Source: an uncultured Fluviicola sp. (lineage in GTDB: Bacteria; Bacteroidota; Bacteroidia; Flavobacteriales; Crocinitomicaceae). From it: DNA of 64,000 bases. The stretch covers positions 1-64,000 of the forward strand of contig NZ_CAMLDC010000005.1 of NCBI RefSeq assembly GCF_946478805.1, read 5' to 3'. This document shows, piece after piece, positions 17,186-26,361 of this stretch. Under the pieces are notes generated by a model that worked only from the letters and a program-made list of their open reading frames with translations, was not told the origin of the DNA and made no database searches. Within the stretch, counting starts at the first letter, position 1; every line of letters starts with the position of its first letter. A program made the position numbers and the translations under genes.

Positions 17186-19018
17186 ATGAAAAAACACATT
17201 ACTTTGTTATCGGGATTGTTGCTGGTTTCAGGTGCATTTGCTCAAAATGCCAGACCGGTTGCATCACCTCGTATAGCTCAAAAAATTAGTACTGAAAACC
17301 GTAAACCGGTTCAAAGCGCTTCAACTCCGAAAGCTTTAGGTACAGTTCTATGGTCAAGCGACTTCTCGAATCCTGGTGATTGGAATATCGATAATGACGG
17401 ACAAACAGGAGGTAATTTTGGTTGGAACATCAACGCAACGAAAGAGGGTTGGGCAAACAACACGACTCAAGGAATCATTAACTCTACTTCACATGGTAAT
17501 TTCGCTGAATTAGGAAATGGAAATCCTACGTTAACTCCTCCAACTCAAGCATTGAATGTTGATTACTATTTAACTTCAGTTACTCCGGTTGATATTACAT
17601 CTCAACCAAACCTTGTTTTATCATTCGTACAAAATGGTGCATTATTCAATGACTTACAAGAATTCCAAATTTCTGTAAACGGTGGTACTAACTGGATTAC
17701 TGTAGGTGATAATACAGATAAAGGAACTTTCTCTGTCGCTGGTGGCGATCCTTACGCTAATCCAACACAGGAATCTATTAACATCAGTTCATTTATTCCG
17801 GGAGGATCTACTTCACTTTTGGTTCGTTTCCATTGGACAACACGTTTCCCTACTTCAACAAGTGCTAATGTATGGGTCACTTACGGATGGAACATTGACG
17901 ATGTAGCAATTACTACTCCTGCTGATTATGACTTGGCAATTACAAGTGATGATTGGGGTAGTGCAGGATTAGGATATTTCAAAATTCCTACAACGCAAAT
18001 CGCTCCAATCGATTATTCTTTGAATGTTAAAAACGATGGTGCTTTATCTATGACAAATGTAGTATACGGTGTTGGTATTACTGGTGCCGGAACTTTTGCT
18101 GGAACAAGTGCTCCTGTAACTATTGCTGCCGGTGCAGATGACAGTTTGGCTTTGACCACACAATTCACACCTGCTACAGTTGGTACTTATAATGTTGCAA
18201 GAATGTTGACAGCTACAGATGCAGATGATGTTCCTACAAATAACGTATTAAGCAACTTCTCTTTTGATGTAACAAATTACATCTATGCCAGAGATAACGG
18301 TGTTACTAACGGATACACGGATAACGCAACAGATCCTTTCGAAGTTGGAAACTTATTTGATATCTGGACTGCTCAAACAGTAAAGGGTATTGACGTAAAA
18401 TTCGCAACTGGTACACCAGTCGGATCTGAAGTTTATGTGAAAATTTATAAATCTGATGTATCAGGAATCGTTTGGGTTGGAGAATCTCCGTCTGTTACAT
18501 TGACAGCTGGTCAAATCAATACAAACTTGACAATTTACTTGGGAACTCCAATTGCATTGGAAGCAGGTACTACTTATTTTGTAATGGCTGCAACATATTC
18601 TCCAAATGTAAAAGTTGCAAATGCCGGTACTTCGGTTCCTCAAACATCATTCTTCGTAGACGGGGACGATATCACTGTTCAGGCAAACAGATTTTACACA
18701 ACAGAAACGCCTTGGGTTCGTTTGAACTTCGATCCTACATTAAGTCTTACTGAGTTGACTTCTGCAACTGACGTAACGGTTTACCCTAACCCATTCGTTG
18801 GTACAACAGAAATTAAATTCAACTTGAAAGCTGATGCACAAGTTTCAGTAGTGATTACTGATGTTGCTGGTCGTACAGTTGCAACAGTTCCTGCTACTAA
18901 CATGAATGGTGGTGAACAATCAATTTCTATCGACGGAACAAATTTCGTAGCTGGTATTTACAACTACACATTAACTGTTGGTAACGAAACTATCACAAAA
19001 CGTATCGTTAAGAAATAA
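17186..19018 (+). CDS. T9SS-secreted protein of unknown function
   Basis: 610 residues. A signal peptide (MKKHITLLSG to SGAFAQN) is followed by a jelly-roll-like region (about 50-250) of the kind found in choice-of-anchor or MAM-like adhesive modules (WSSDFSNPGDW at the start, ITTPADYDL at the end). An Ig-like segment follows (DYSLNVKNDGALS), then a domain with repeated aromatic motifs. The last ~80 residues are a T9SS sorting domain (VTVYPNPFVGTTEIKF to TKRIVKK). Codon use looks more uniform and T/A-ending than in the neighbours, which may mean high expression (inference). It has its own strong terminator at 19038-19066. Confidence 0.85.
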   Translation: MKKHITLLSGLLLVSGAFAQNARPVASPRIAQKISTENRKPVQSASTPKALGTVLWSSDFSNPGDWNIDNDGQTGGNFGWNINATKEGWANNTTQGIINSTSHGNFAELGNGNPTLTPPTQALNVDYYLTSVTPVDITSQPNLVLSFVQNGALFNDLQEFQISVNGGTNWITVGDNTDKGTFSVAGGDPYANPTQESINISSFIPGGSTSLLVRFHWTTRFPTSTSANVWVTYGWNIDDVAITTPADYDLAITSDDWGSAGLGYFKIPTTQIAPIDYSLNVKNDGALSMTNVVYGVGITGAGTFAGTSAPVTIAAGADDSLALTTQFTPATVGTYNVARMLTATDADDVPTNNVLSNFSFDVTNYIYARDNGVTNGYTDNATDPFEVGNLFDIWTAQTVKGIDVKFATGTPVGSEVYVKIYKSDVSGIVWVGESPSVTLTAGQINTNLTIYLGTPIALEAGTTYFVMAATYSPNVKVANAGTSVPQTSFFVDGDDITVQANRFYTTETPWVRLNFDPTLSLTELTSATDVTVYPNPFVGTTEIKFNLKADAQVSVVITDVAGRTVATVPATNMNGGEQSISIDGTNFVAGIYNYTLTVGNETITKRIVKK

Positions 19019-19037
19019 TTCTTACTATATAAAGTGG

Positions 19038-19066
19038 AAATGGGGGCTTCGGTCCCCATTTTTTTA
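19038..19066 (+). terminator. intrinsic terminator of the T9SS gene
   Basis: An 8-bp stem AAATGGGG/CCCCATTT (19038-19045 with 19054-19061) is followed by a run of T. It ends only about 12 nt before the next start codon (19078). Confidence 0.9.
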
Positions 19067-19077
19067 TTTGCACAAGT

Positions 19078-19500
19078 ATGGCTTTTGAATGGGGGTTGTT
19101 CGGTTTATTCCTGGTTTGCTTCTTAGCTTCCACGATCATCCCGTTTCCTTCCGAAGCAACACTCCTGTTCTTTTTGAATTCGGAAAGCTATTCACCACTT
19201 TCCATTTTAGTGGTTGCAAGTCTGGGGAATTGCCTGGGCGGATGTACCAATTACTTGTTGGGTTATTACGGCAGAAAAATACTCGGCAAGAAACAATTTT
19301 TAAAAAGTGAATTGTTTGTCCAACGATATGGTTCCTGGACAGCATTATTCTCCTGGCTTCCGATTATTGGAGATCCCATTCTAATTGTACTGGGTGTTTA
19401 CCGTGTATCTTTTTGGAAAACAATGACTTTGATGAGTTTGGGCAAGGTTGTCCGGTATCTTATTGTCTTTTGGACCTATTTCTATTTCGCATTCATTTAA
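19078..19500 (+). CDS. YqaA-type inner-membrane protein (DedA/VTT superfamily)
   Basis: 140 residues with about four hydrophobic segments. The family signature is visible: FPSEATLLFF near the N-terminus, GNCLGGCTNYLLGYYGRK in the middle and SWLPIIGDPILIVLG later. YqaA proteins are short relatives of DedA/VTT proteins, which act in membrane lipid transport or homeostasis; the exact substrate here is unknown. The start lies right after a terminator, so its promoter must overlap that terminator or there is read-through; TTTATTTG at 19063-19070 is only an imperfect -7 box. Its 3' end overlaps the convergent dxr gene by 8 nt. Confidence 0.85.
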   Translation: MAFEWGLFGLFLVCFLASTIIPFPSEATLLFFLNSESYSPLSILVVASLGNCLGGCTNYLLGYYGRKILGKKQFLKSELFVQRYGSWTALFSWLPIIGDPILIVLGVYRVSFWKTMTLMSLGKVVRYLIVFWTYFYFAFI

Positions 19501-20638
19501 TTGCGAATTCACGCGCCAAACGATCTGTCTCCACATAATCTTCATAACTCGGATTCAAAATAAACGGAGTCTTTGTCATCACTTCCTCATTGATCCGGGC
19601 AATATCCAAAAACCCGATTTTTTCTTCTAAAAAAAGCTGCACTGAAATCTCATTTGCAGCATTCAACGCACATGCTGCTGTTCCTCCATTCTCCAAAGCA
19701 TTATATGCCAATTGTAAATTCCGGAAAGTTTCCATATCTGCTTTTTCAAAAGTCAATTGCGGATAATCCAAAAAGTTGAAGCGGGGAAATTCTGTTTTCA
19801 ACCTATCCGGATAAGTCAACGCAAACTGGATCGGTAACTTCATATCAGGAAGTCCCATTTGAGCTTTTATACAACCATCCTGGAACTGAACCAATGAATG
19901 AACGATTGACTGCGGATGAACGATCACATCAATCTGTTCCGCCTTTAAGCCAAACAGCCATTTTGCCTCGATAACTTCCAAACCTTTGTTCATCATGGAA
20001 GCAGAATCAATAGTAATCTTGGCACCCATAGACCAATTCGGATGTTTCAGGGCCTGAGCTGGACTTACTGATTTCAATGCATCTGCTTTCCATCCGCGGA
20101 ATGGTCCACCGGATGCTGTCAGGTAAATCCTTTCGATCGGGTTGTGAAATTCACCTACCAGACATTGGAAAATTGCAGAATGTTCCGAGTCCACCGGATA
20201 AATATTGATTCCCTTGGCGCGTGCTCTCGCTGTCACCAATTCCCCAGCTACTACCAGTGTTTCCTTATTCGCCAATGCAATATCCTTTCCCGCTTCAATA
20301 GCAGCCAATGTAGGCTTCAATCCGGCATAACCAACCAAAGCTGTCAATACGATATCCACTTCATGAAATTCAACCACTTGACAAAGCGCCTGACTTCCGG
20401 CATAAACATGGATATCTTCCGAAAAAAGTGCATCTTTCACTTCCTGGTACTTTTCTTCGTCGGCGATCACAACCGCATTTGGTTGAAACAGTTTTGCCTG
20501 TTCAATCAACAATTTCGAATTTGATTGAGCGGTAATCACCTGCAAGTCGAATTTCTCCGGATAAGCCCGGATAACTTCCAAAGCCTGTGTCCCGATTGAA
20601 CCGGTAGAACCAAGAATAGCAACACCTTTCTTCTGCAT
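19493..20638 (-). CDS. dxr: 1-deoxy-D-xylulose 5-phosphate reductoisomerase
   Basis: 381 residues, the normal length. It converts DXP to 2-C-methyl-D-erythritol 4-phosphate with NADPH, the committed step of the MEP isoprenoid pathway. Visible motifs are the NADPH-binding GSTGSIGTQALEV (10-22), the substrate loop SGGPFRGW, and SASMMNKGLEVIEAKWLF with the metal-binding acidic residues. An exact -7 box (20643-20650) ends 4 nt before the ATG, so the mRNA is probably leaderless. It is convergent with the YqaA-like gene (8-nt overlap). Other MEP genes are not in the window. Confidence 0.97.
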   Translation of the reverse strand: MQKKGVAILGSTGSIGTQALEVIRAYPEKFDLQVITAQSNSKLLIEQAKLFQPNAVVIADEEKYQEVKDALFSEDIHVYAGSQALCQVVEFHEVDIVLTALVGYAGLKPTLAAIEAGKDIALANKETLVVAGELVTARARAKGINIYPVDSEHSAIFQCLVGEFHNPIERIYLTASGGPFRGWKADALKSVSPAQALKHPNWSMGAKITIDSASMMNKGLEVIEAKWLFGLKAEQIDVIVHPQSIVHSLVQFQDGCIKAQMGLPDMKLPIQFALTYPDRLKTEFPRFNFLDYPQLTFEKADMETFRNLQLAYNALENGGTAACALNAANEISVQLFLEEKIGFLDIARINEEVMTKTPFILNPSYEDYVETDRLAREFAIK

Positions 20639-20642
20639 TTGA

Positions 20643-20650
20643 CAAAAATA
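20643..20650 (-). promoter_or_regulatory. dxr -7 box TATTTTTG, 4 nt from the start codon
   Basis: Exact TAnnTTTG on the minus strand. Only four bases separate it from the dxr ATG, predicting a leaderless transcript. Confidence 0.6.
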
Positions 20651-20726
20651 CCTTTTTTATGTAGATTTGAGCTGTAACCAATCCTACATTTCAACTTATT
20701 GAACACAAGCCTAAAACAATTACCTT

Positions 20727-21779
20727 ATGAAAAAACTGCTTCTATTATTGTTATTATTTCCATGCACTTCATTTGCCTGGATCGGTCAAGATTCGGAAGA
20801 TTTTGTGCTGAGTTACCTCCGGTGGGGAGCGAAATACGAATTGGGGTATGATTACCAACAAAATATGTTCTACGGGGCAAATACCAAGACCATGAAGCAA
20901 AATAAGGTGAAGGTTGTAAAATCATTCTCTGTAAATAAGCATGGTAGCAAAAAGGTTTGGTACGAGCGCACTTTCGATTTGTCAGGAAGACTCATTCAGA
21001 TGAAAACTGATTATAATACTGTTAATTACAAATTCACCGATACGCTATTGAGTGAAATCCAGCGCATCACAAAGAATCACACCTTCAATACCAGAATCGG
21101 GTATGATTCTCAATCCAGAATTATAACCATCCGATCTTTTAAAGACGAGAAGCTAAATGCAGAAACCAGGTATGTTTATTTCAGTGGTGATCTGACTTCC
21201 CTGGTGGAAAAGAAAACCTACGGAAAGAAAGAAAAGATTTACAGGTTGGAAACCGATTATGACGACCTATTGAAAAAAGCGACAGAATCCCGATATGTAA
21301 TTAACGGGGAATTGAAAAAACGCTGGATCTACCGTTGTGACGAAAAAGGAAAAATCCAGGAGTCCAAATCAGATGAAGTAACTCAATGTCAATACTACGG
21401 CTCAAATAATGACGGATCCTATACCAATTATACCAGAACCATCGAAAATGGAAAAGATTATTTGCAGGAAATTACCTTTGATAAGGACTCTGTGATGACG
21501 GGTTACAAGCGTTTTTTACATGATTCCATTTTAGTAAATCACAATACTTATTCAAAAGAAAAGGATGTGTATGAAGCCTATAGGAAAAATGGAAAAAGAT
21601 CCTATAAACTAATCCGGGAAAAAGATAAAAACGGGAATACTATCCGACATATCGATTGCTATAAGCCAAGGGATAAGGCCATAATCACGACCTCTTTCAT
21701 TTATTCAGAAAGCAACCTGATTCAGGAAGTTACGTATCAAAGCGGAAGGAAAGTACAGTTCGAGTATACATATTTGTAG
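20727..21779 (+). CDS. secreted protein with repeated beta-strand motifs, unknown
   Basis: 350 residues with a clear signal peptide (MKKLLLLLLLFPCTSFAW). The mature part is rich in charged and aromatic residues and made of short repeated units of the type YD..GRI....Y (for example TFDLSGRLIQMKTDYN, IGYDSQSRIITI, YRCDEKGKIQES). This resembles RHS/YD-like or MORN-like beta-hairpin repeats often seen in Bacteroidota secreted proteins. No catalytic motif or sorting domain is seen, so periplasmic or outer-membrane-associated location is the best guess. The next gene starts 21 nt downstream with its own -7 box. Confidence 0.7.
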   Translation: MKKLLLLLLLFPCTSFAWIGQDSEDFVLSYLRWGAKYELGYDYQQNMFYGANTKTMKQNKVKVVKSFSVNKHGSKKVWYERTFDLSGRLIQMKTDYNTVNYKFTDTLLSEIQRITKNHTFNTRIGYDSQSRIITIRSFKDEKLNAETRYVYFSGDLTSLVEKKTYGKKEKIYRLETDYDDLLKKATESRYVINGELKKRWIYRCDEKGKIQESKSDEVTQCQYYGSNNDGSYTNYTRTIENGKDYLQEITFDKDSVMTGYKRFLHDSILVNHNTYSKEKDVYEAYRKNGKRSYKLIREKDKNGNTIRHIDCYKPRDKAIITTSFIYSESNLIQEVTYQSGRKVQFEYTYL

Positions 21780-21788
21780 CCGGAACAT

Positions 21789-21796
21789 TACTTTTG
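21789..21796 (+). promoter_or_regulatory. -7 box TACTTTTG, 4 nt from the start codon
   Basis: Exact TAnnTTTG in the 21-nt gap before the ATG at 21801; it predicts a leaderless transcript for the DUF6495-like gene. Confidence 0.6.
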
Positions 21797-21800
21797 CAGT

Positions 21801-22268
21801 ATGAAATACCGGATTTTATCTGACGAAGAACTTCAACACCTTGAAGGAGACTTGAAGGCATTCCTGATTATTAATGGCATTCATGGTGAGGAGTGGGCAA
21901 AACTGAACCTGGAGGATCCCCAAAAAGCGTTGGAATTAGTGGAGTTATTTTCTGATCAGGTGCTGCAAACCGTTTATGAAAAAGTCCGGTTTTTGGAACA
22001 CCGCACACCCGATTCATGCATTGTATTCCATTTCCTGGAAAACGAACAGGAATTAATCGCCATTCAGAAAAAAAGCGAGACTTCAATTGACTTATCAACT
22101 GTTGAAGGAATCCATGAAGCACTAACCAAAACACCCACCGGGCTTTCCTTTTTTACAAGCAAAAAGAATTACAACGATTCCCGCGAGATGGAAATTCATC
22201 AATTAATTGAACAAGGAGCTGTGCTGTCCGATCAATCTTTTTGGAATTCTTTGAAGGAAATTCTGTAG
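21801..22268 (+). CDS. DUF6495-like cytoplasmic protein
   Basis: 155 residues, acidic, without signal peptide or membrane segment. The start MKYRILSDEEL followed by an F.....G....W pattern, the ELFSDQVLQTVYEKVRFLEHR segment and the C-terminal SFFTSKKNY match my memory of the Bacteroidota family DUF6495; this is recognition without a search. Function is unknown. A -7 box 4 nt before the ATG suggests a leaderless mRNA. Confidence 0.75.
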   Translation: MKYRILSDEELQHLEGDLKAFLIINGIHGEEWAKLNLEDPQKALELVELFSDQVLQTVYEKVRFLEHRTPDSCIVFHFLENEQELIAIQKKSETSIDLSTVEGIHEALTKTPTGLSFFTSKKNYNDSREMEIHQLIEQGAVLSDQSFWNSLKEIL

Positions 22269-22419
22269 AATCGTTACAAATACTAGGAAGGCATAAGTAA
22301 ATTGCACAGTCAAATTGGGTAATCACTCACTCAGAATTTGCTTAAATACAATCTCAAAAAAAAGCGTTTGGTACTCTATAGAGAAATCTTAGTTTTACCT
22401 AGACCGCTGATTTTTAATT

Positions 22420-22821
22420 ATGAGGATTCGTTTTACTTACTTACTATTCGGACTGTTTTTCTTCGTCCTTTCTGCTTGTTCAAACTCGAACATAGATGAA
22501 TGTCTTGTGAAGAAATGGACACTTGTGAAGGTCGATGGTTTCGGTCCGGACAAGGACAAGATCTTAGGCATCGACAACATCTATTTTGATTTGAGGGACG
22601 ACGAAACGTTCAAAGGTCGTTGGTATGACCAAAACAACATGACTGATTTCATCGATCTGGAAGGAAAATGGTTAAGTACCCAATACGAAGACAAAATTGA
22701 CTTATTCTTATTTTATGGTCCCAACCAAAAGAAGTCTATTATTTTCAACATCTCAAAAGTGGAAGGAAATGATATGACGATGCGCATTTCTGAAATTGAC
22801 CATTTCTTTAAAGCGAAATAA
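22420..22821 (+). CDS. lipocalin-like small lipoprotein
   Basis: 133 residues. The signal peptide has a lipobox ending at Cys20 (VLSAC). The mature part begins with CLVKKWTLVKVDGFG and continues with alternating strands (TFKGRWYDQNN, LEGKWLSTQYED), the pattern of lipocalin-like/META-type lipoproteins common in Bacteroidota. It is probably anchored in the outer membrane; the ligand is unknown. A near -7 box (TAGTTTTA) lies about 27 nt before the start. A clear terminator follows at 22845-22867. Confidence 0.7.
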   Translation: MRIRFTYLLFGLFFFVLSACSNSNIDECLVKKWTLVKVDGFGPDKDKILGIDNIYFDLRDDETFKGRWYDQNNMTDFIDLEGKWLSTQYEDKIDLFLFYGPNQKKSIIFNISKVEGNDMTMRISEIDHFFKAK

Positions 22822-22844
22822 ATAGTTAAACCAATAACCAATGA

Positions 22845-22867
22845 GAGGGGCTTAGGCCCCTTTTTTA
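22845..22867 (+). terminator. intrinsic terminator
   Basis: AGGGGC/GCCCCT stem (22846-22851 with 22856-22861) with a short loop, followed by six T. It ends the lipocalin-like lipoprotein gene. Confidence 0.85.
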
Positions 22868-22912
22868 TTGCCCGTACTTTTGAAACTTAAGCGTAAAGCT
22901 AGAGAGATGCAT

Positions 22913-22920
22913 TATATTTG
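22913..22920 (+). promoter_or_regulatory. -7 box TATATTTG, 5 nt from the start codon
   Basis: Exact TAnnTTTG; five bases separate it from the ATG at 22926, predicting a leaderless or almost leaderless transcript of the SUFU-like gene. Confidence 0.6.
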
Positions 22921-22925
22921 TCACT

Positions 22926-23540
22926 ATGGAACTTATAAAGGCATTAGAAAACCGTTTTGGAGCACATCGTGTAAAATCCATTCAAAATCCTTTACATACT
23001 GATCAGGAACTGATTGTTCTGCTATTAGAATTGGAAGTTCCTGTAACGATTGTCATGACTGCTTCTCTTTCGGAATACAAAATGCCGGTTTTGGACAAAT
23101 GGATAGGAAGAGAATTCAATGAGATTTACTTCTGTTTGCCAACCTATTGGGACTTTGAAGATCATACAAACCCTAATTTTTCCTGGATCTATACTTGGCT
23201 TTATAAACTGGAGCGATTTGTAAGAGACCGAAATACCTGGTACGGACCAGGTCATACCATCCCGACCGGCAATCCGGAAGTTCCAATTTCGGAATCCATG
23301 CCACAAGAATATTTCATCTTCCTGGATCCGATTTTACTTCAACGGGAATTAGAACCCGTAAAAATTCAAGGGAAAACGATTCAATTCCTAGGCATCGTTC
23401 CGATTTTTGGAGACGAGTTGGATTTCAAAATGGGGAAAGGCACACAAAAATTTGTACGCCGTTTTATTCAACGGAACTGTGATGAAAAGCTCGACAATTA
23501 CAGAAAATCCGTATTGGACAGCAGGTTGCGCTTCTTCTAG
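22926..23540 (+). CDS. SUFU-domain (suppressor-of-fused-like) protein
   Basis: 204 residues, no signal peptide. The pattern of YFCLPTYWDF, WIYTWLYKLERFVRD, WYGPGHTI and FLGIVPIF is that of the bacterial SUFU-like domain (Pfam SUFU family), related to the animal Hedgehog regulator Suppressor of Fused. In bacteria these proteins often serve as immunity or interaction domains, but many are stand-alone with unknown roles. No toxin gene is visible next to it. The family is assigned from motif memory; function is open. Confidence 0.78.
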   Translation: MELIKALENRFGAHRVKSIQNPLHTDQELIVLLLELEVPVTIVMTASLSEYKMPVLDKWIGREFNEIYFCLPTYWDFEDHTNPNFSWIYTWLYKLERFVRDRNTWYGPGHTIPTGNPEVPISESMPQEYFIFLDPILLQRELEPVKIQGKTIQFLGIVPIFGDELDFKMGKGTQKFVRRFIQRNCDEKLDNYRKSVLDSRLRFF

Positions 23541-23592
23541 ATTTTTTAGAATCAATTTTAGGGAATGCTGTTAGCTAAATTGCTAAATATCA

Positions 23593-23949
23593 TCAGTTTT
23601 TTGCAAAGAATGCTTGTGCCGACTCTACATCCTTTTTAGCATTCCCAATCCAGATATGATCATCGTAAATTGTGAATGGCCGTTTCAGAAAGGTATATTC
23701 CTCCAGCATGTATTTGCGGTAATCCGCTTCCGTCAGATTCATTTCGTGTAATCCCTGAGACCGGAATTTCATCGCTCTTTTCGAGAACATTCCTTCATAG
23801 GAACCTACTTTTTCCTTCAGCCAATCCAAGGTTTTTGCATCGATATTTGTCTGTTTGATATCAATTAGCTCCACATCATTCGGAAGGTTCAAAGCCTTCA
23901 TGATTTTTTGGCAGGTATCACAAGAGCTCAAGTAGTAAAATCTTCTCAT
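23593..23949 (-). CDS. ArsC/Spx-family thioredoxin-fold protein
   Basis: 118 residues, the family length. The N-terminal strand MRRFYYLSSC leads into a C-x-x-C site (Cys10, Cys13), followed by the Spx/ArsC helix pattern and C-terminal LKRPFTIYDDHIWIG (LxRPxx motif). It could be an arsenate reductase-like or Spx-like/YffB-type protein; without arsenic genes nearby an arsenate role is unproven. It follows the outer-membrane protein gene by 11 nt and so lies at the end of that transcript. Confidence 0.85.
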   Translation of the reverse strand: MRRFYYLSSCDTCQKIMKALNLPNDVELIDIKQTNIDAKTLDWLKEKVGSYEGMFSKRAMKFRSQGLHEMNLTEADYRKYMLEEYTFLKRPFTIYDDHIWIGNAKKDVESAQAFFAKN

Positions 23950-23960
23950 CGGATTCGCTG

Positions 23961-24878
23961 TTAACGGTTTTGCATGTATTCGTTGTTTCTCTTACGGTCT
24001 TCCGGTGTGCCGGTATTACAACCATTTGATTTTTTAGTGAAGTGATGGATCCAACGAATTTGGAATTGGATCGGCCAGTAATTACTTGAAAACCATTGAA
24101 TGGTTGGTCGCGCCTTATTCGGTTCGTAAATCCCAATAGCCGGAACGATGAATCCCAAGGTCAGATAGTCTCCTCTGCGAATCGTTCTTGTAAAACCTAA
24201 GTGTAAGTGGAATTGAGCCATGAAATCCTGCTGGAACTTCACAGGAGCAATTGTCGGTACATAAGGCGTTTTTGGTGCAGGAAGTGCATTGAACAGGAAA
24301 TTAAATCCAAGACCTGTTTCCAAATGCCAGCCATCTGCAATTTTGGTGAAACGATCGATTGTCACACGAGCAGTAAGGTATCCATTGTAGAATGAACCCG
24401 TACTTTCATCAAAAGAAGAAGCTCCCGAAGATGGATCGTACAATTCGAAGCGCGTGTGCTCACTCCCACCAATATAGTTGAACCCCAATCCCCAATCCAA
24501 ACGGTGAAAAAGGTTCGCTCCAATCCATTTGACCTCTCCTTTATCTCCTCGTCTCTTGTACCAGGAAGCTAAAATCTTAGAGGATTTCAGGCGGTAATGT
24601 GCCGCGCCGATCTCGATAAATCCCCCTGGTTTTCCAATCGGGTCAACTGTGGTTGTAACGGGGCGACCATTGACATCGGTACCCGAATACTCCGTAACAT
24701 GCGGATTGGTGAAGGTATAATTCGGTCCTATTGAAATTTGAATTCCGTCTTTTGTCAACTGGCGGTAATCCCTGGCGCCACCAAAAAAATCTTTTCGGCT
24801 ATGCCCCTTCAAGTTCCTGGATTGGCCAAAAGAGAATCCGGTAACCGCAATCAACAAAATACAAACGACAAATTTCAT
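23961..24878 (-). CDS. putative outer-membrane beta-barrel protein
   Basis: 305 residues. The signal peptide (MKFVVCILLIAVTGFSFGQS) is followed by a series of amphipathic strands ending in aromatic residues (SIGPNYTFTNP, HRLDWGLGFNYIGG, LETGLGFNFLF, QIRWIHHF), typical of an outer-membrane porin-like barrel. The extreme C-terminus is a polar tail (DRKRNNEYMQNR) after the last strand. No family is recognised. It lies 39 nt downstream of kmo and 11 nt upstream of the ArsC/Spx-like gene on the same strand, so co-transcription with the kynurenine genes is possible. Confidence 0.7.
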   Translation of the reverse strand: MKFVVCILLIAVTGFSFGQSRNLKGHSRKDFFGGARDYRQLTKDGIQISIGPNYTFTNPHVTEYSGTDVNGRPVTTTVDPIGKPGGFIEIGAAHYRLKSSKILASWYKRRGDKGEVKWIGANLFHRLDWGLGFNYIGGSEHTRFELYDPSSGASSFDESTGSFYNGYLTARVTIDRFTKIADGWHLETGLGFNFLFNALPAPKTPYVPTIAPVKFQQDFMAQFHLHLGFTRTIRRGDYLTLGFIVPAIGIYEPNKARPTIQWFSSNYWPIQFQIRWIHHFTKKSNGCNTGTPEDRKRNNEYMQNR

Positions 24879-24917
24879 GGTCTAATTTTAGTTAAATATC
24901 TAAAGTTTTCGGATTCG

Positions 24918-26255
24918 TTACGAAATAAGTTCCAACATTTTATCCATAACGAACGGTTCGTCCCATTTTTCATGGATGTTTTCGATTTTCAGGATTTGCT
25001 GCATCAAGGCATCTTGCTTTCTTCCGTTCTTCAATGCATCACTGTAACGCGTATTACTGAAAGTAACCTGTGAATAAAGCGGAGTCCACTTATCCGGGTG
25101 CAATCGGGAGAATTTACCTTCTATCTTCTTTTGTAGTAAGAATTCAGGATCTGCTGTTTTATCGCGCATTTCCACGTAATTATCCAACGCTAAATCCAAA
25201 ATGGCATTTGCGTCCGGAACCCGTTGATCCGAAAACCGGTTTAGTAATCCATTCCAATCGCCGTTGCTTTGATCATACATTTCATTGAAAACCGTACAAT
25301 CTTCGAATCCGCAGTTCATTCCTTGTCCGTAGAACGGAACAATTGCATGTGCCGCATCACCCAGCAAAACAATCTTATCCTGGTAATTCCAAGGTTCACA
25401 ACGAACCATGATCAGTGAACTGGTCGGATTTTCGAAATAATCATCCAATAAGGTCGGCATCATCGAAACAGCATCGGGGAAAGTCTTATCAAAAAACGCA
25501 GCTACTTGCTCACGTGTCTGAAGCGTTGCAAATGAAGTTTCCCCTTCCATCGGGAAGAACAAAGTACAGGTAAAACTTCCATCCAGGTTCGCCAGTGCAA
25601 TCATCATGAATTCGCCTCTTGGCCAGATATGCAGGCAATTCTTATCCAATTGATGACTTCCATCTTCATTAGCCGGAATCACCAACTCTTTGTATCCATG
25701 ATCCAGGTATTTCTGAGAATAATCAAAGGTCATCGATTTCTGCATCCGCATACGCACCGCCGAGTAGGCTCCATCTGTCGCAAAAATTTTGTCTGCTGAG
25801 AATTCTTCTACCTCATTTGTCCGTTCGTTCTTAAATGAAAGCGCATTTGTTTTCAAATTGACGTCCAAACATTTACGATCGAAAAAGTATTCGATATTGG
25901 GATAATTATCCGCCAGGTTCATGAGCTTTTGATTCAATCCGCCACGGGAAACAGAGTAAATTGCTTCGTTATTCACCCCGTATGGCTGATAAGTCAAAGT
26001 TCCGTCCAATGCATGCATACATCGGTTATACATCGGGATGGCAATTTTGCGAATATCCTCTGCAATTCCGGCAATTTCCAAAGCTTTCCAACCACGATCC
26101 GAAAGCGCCAAATTGATGGATTTTCCACCTACTAATGTCGCTTTTCTCAAATCCGGTCTTCTTTCAAATACTGAAACCTGGTATCCTTTCTGTGCAAGTA
26201 AAATGGCTTGTAAGCTTCCAACAAGTCCTGCCCCTACTACTGCTATTTTTTTCAT
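24918..26255 (-). CDS. kmo: kynurenine 3-monooxygenase
   Basis: 445 residues, a group A flavoprotein monooxygenase. The N-terminal Rossmann motif GAGLVGSLQAILLA is followed by the kynurenine-monooxygenase segment RRPDLRK...GGKSINLALSDRG. The second FAD motif is LLGDAAHAIVPFYGQGMNCGFEDC. It hydroxylates L-kynurenine to 3-hydroxykynurenine using NADPH and oxygen. kynU lies just upstream on the same strand (106-nt gap). The products feed 3-hydroxyanthranilate and, in Bacteroidota, probably de novo NAD synthesis. Eukaryotic enzymes have a C-terminal membrane helix; none is obvious here. Confidence 0.96.
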   Translation of the reverse strand: MKKIAVVGAGLVGSLQAILLAQKGYQVSVFERRPDLRKATLVGGKSINLALSDRGWKALEIAGIAEDIRKIAIPMYNRCMHALDGTLTYQPYGVNNEAIYSVSRGGLNQKLMNLADNYPNIEYFFDRKCLDVNLKTNALSFKNERTNEVEEFSADKIFATDGAYSAVRMRMQKSMTFDYSQKYLDHGYKELVIPANEDGSHQLDKNCLHIWPRGEFMMIALANLDGSFTCTLFFPMEGETSFATLQTREQVAAFFDKTFPDAVSMMPTLLDDYFENPTSSLIMVRCEPWNYQDKIVLLGDAAHAIVPFYGQGMNCGFEDCTVFNEMYDQSNGDWNGLLNRFSDQRVPDANAILDLALDNYVEMRDKTADPEFLLQKKIEGKFSRLHPDKWTPLYSQVTFSNTRYSDALKNGRKQDALMQQILKIENIHEKWDEPFVMDKMLELIS

Positions 26256-26361
26256 ACTACTCTATCCTTTTACCACACAGGTCACATAAATCACGTAGTA
26301 AATCTGTGTTCTTCAGCGTCCTCTGCGGGAAATTTAAATGCCTTTTTTAAAACATCGTGGT

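Noticed and set aside
23593..23949. Arsenic resistance locus
   Set aside because: Only a single ArsC/Spx-like protein is present; no arsR, arsB or acr3 is nearby.
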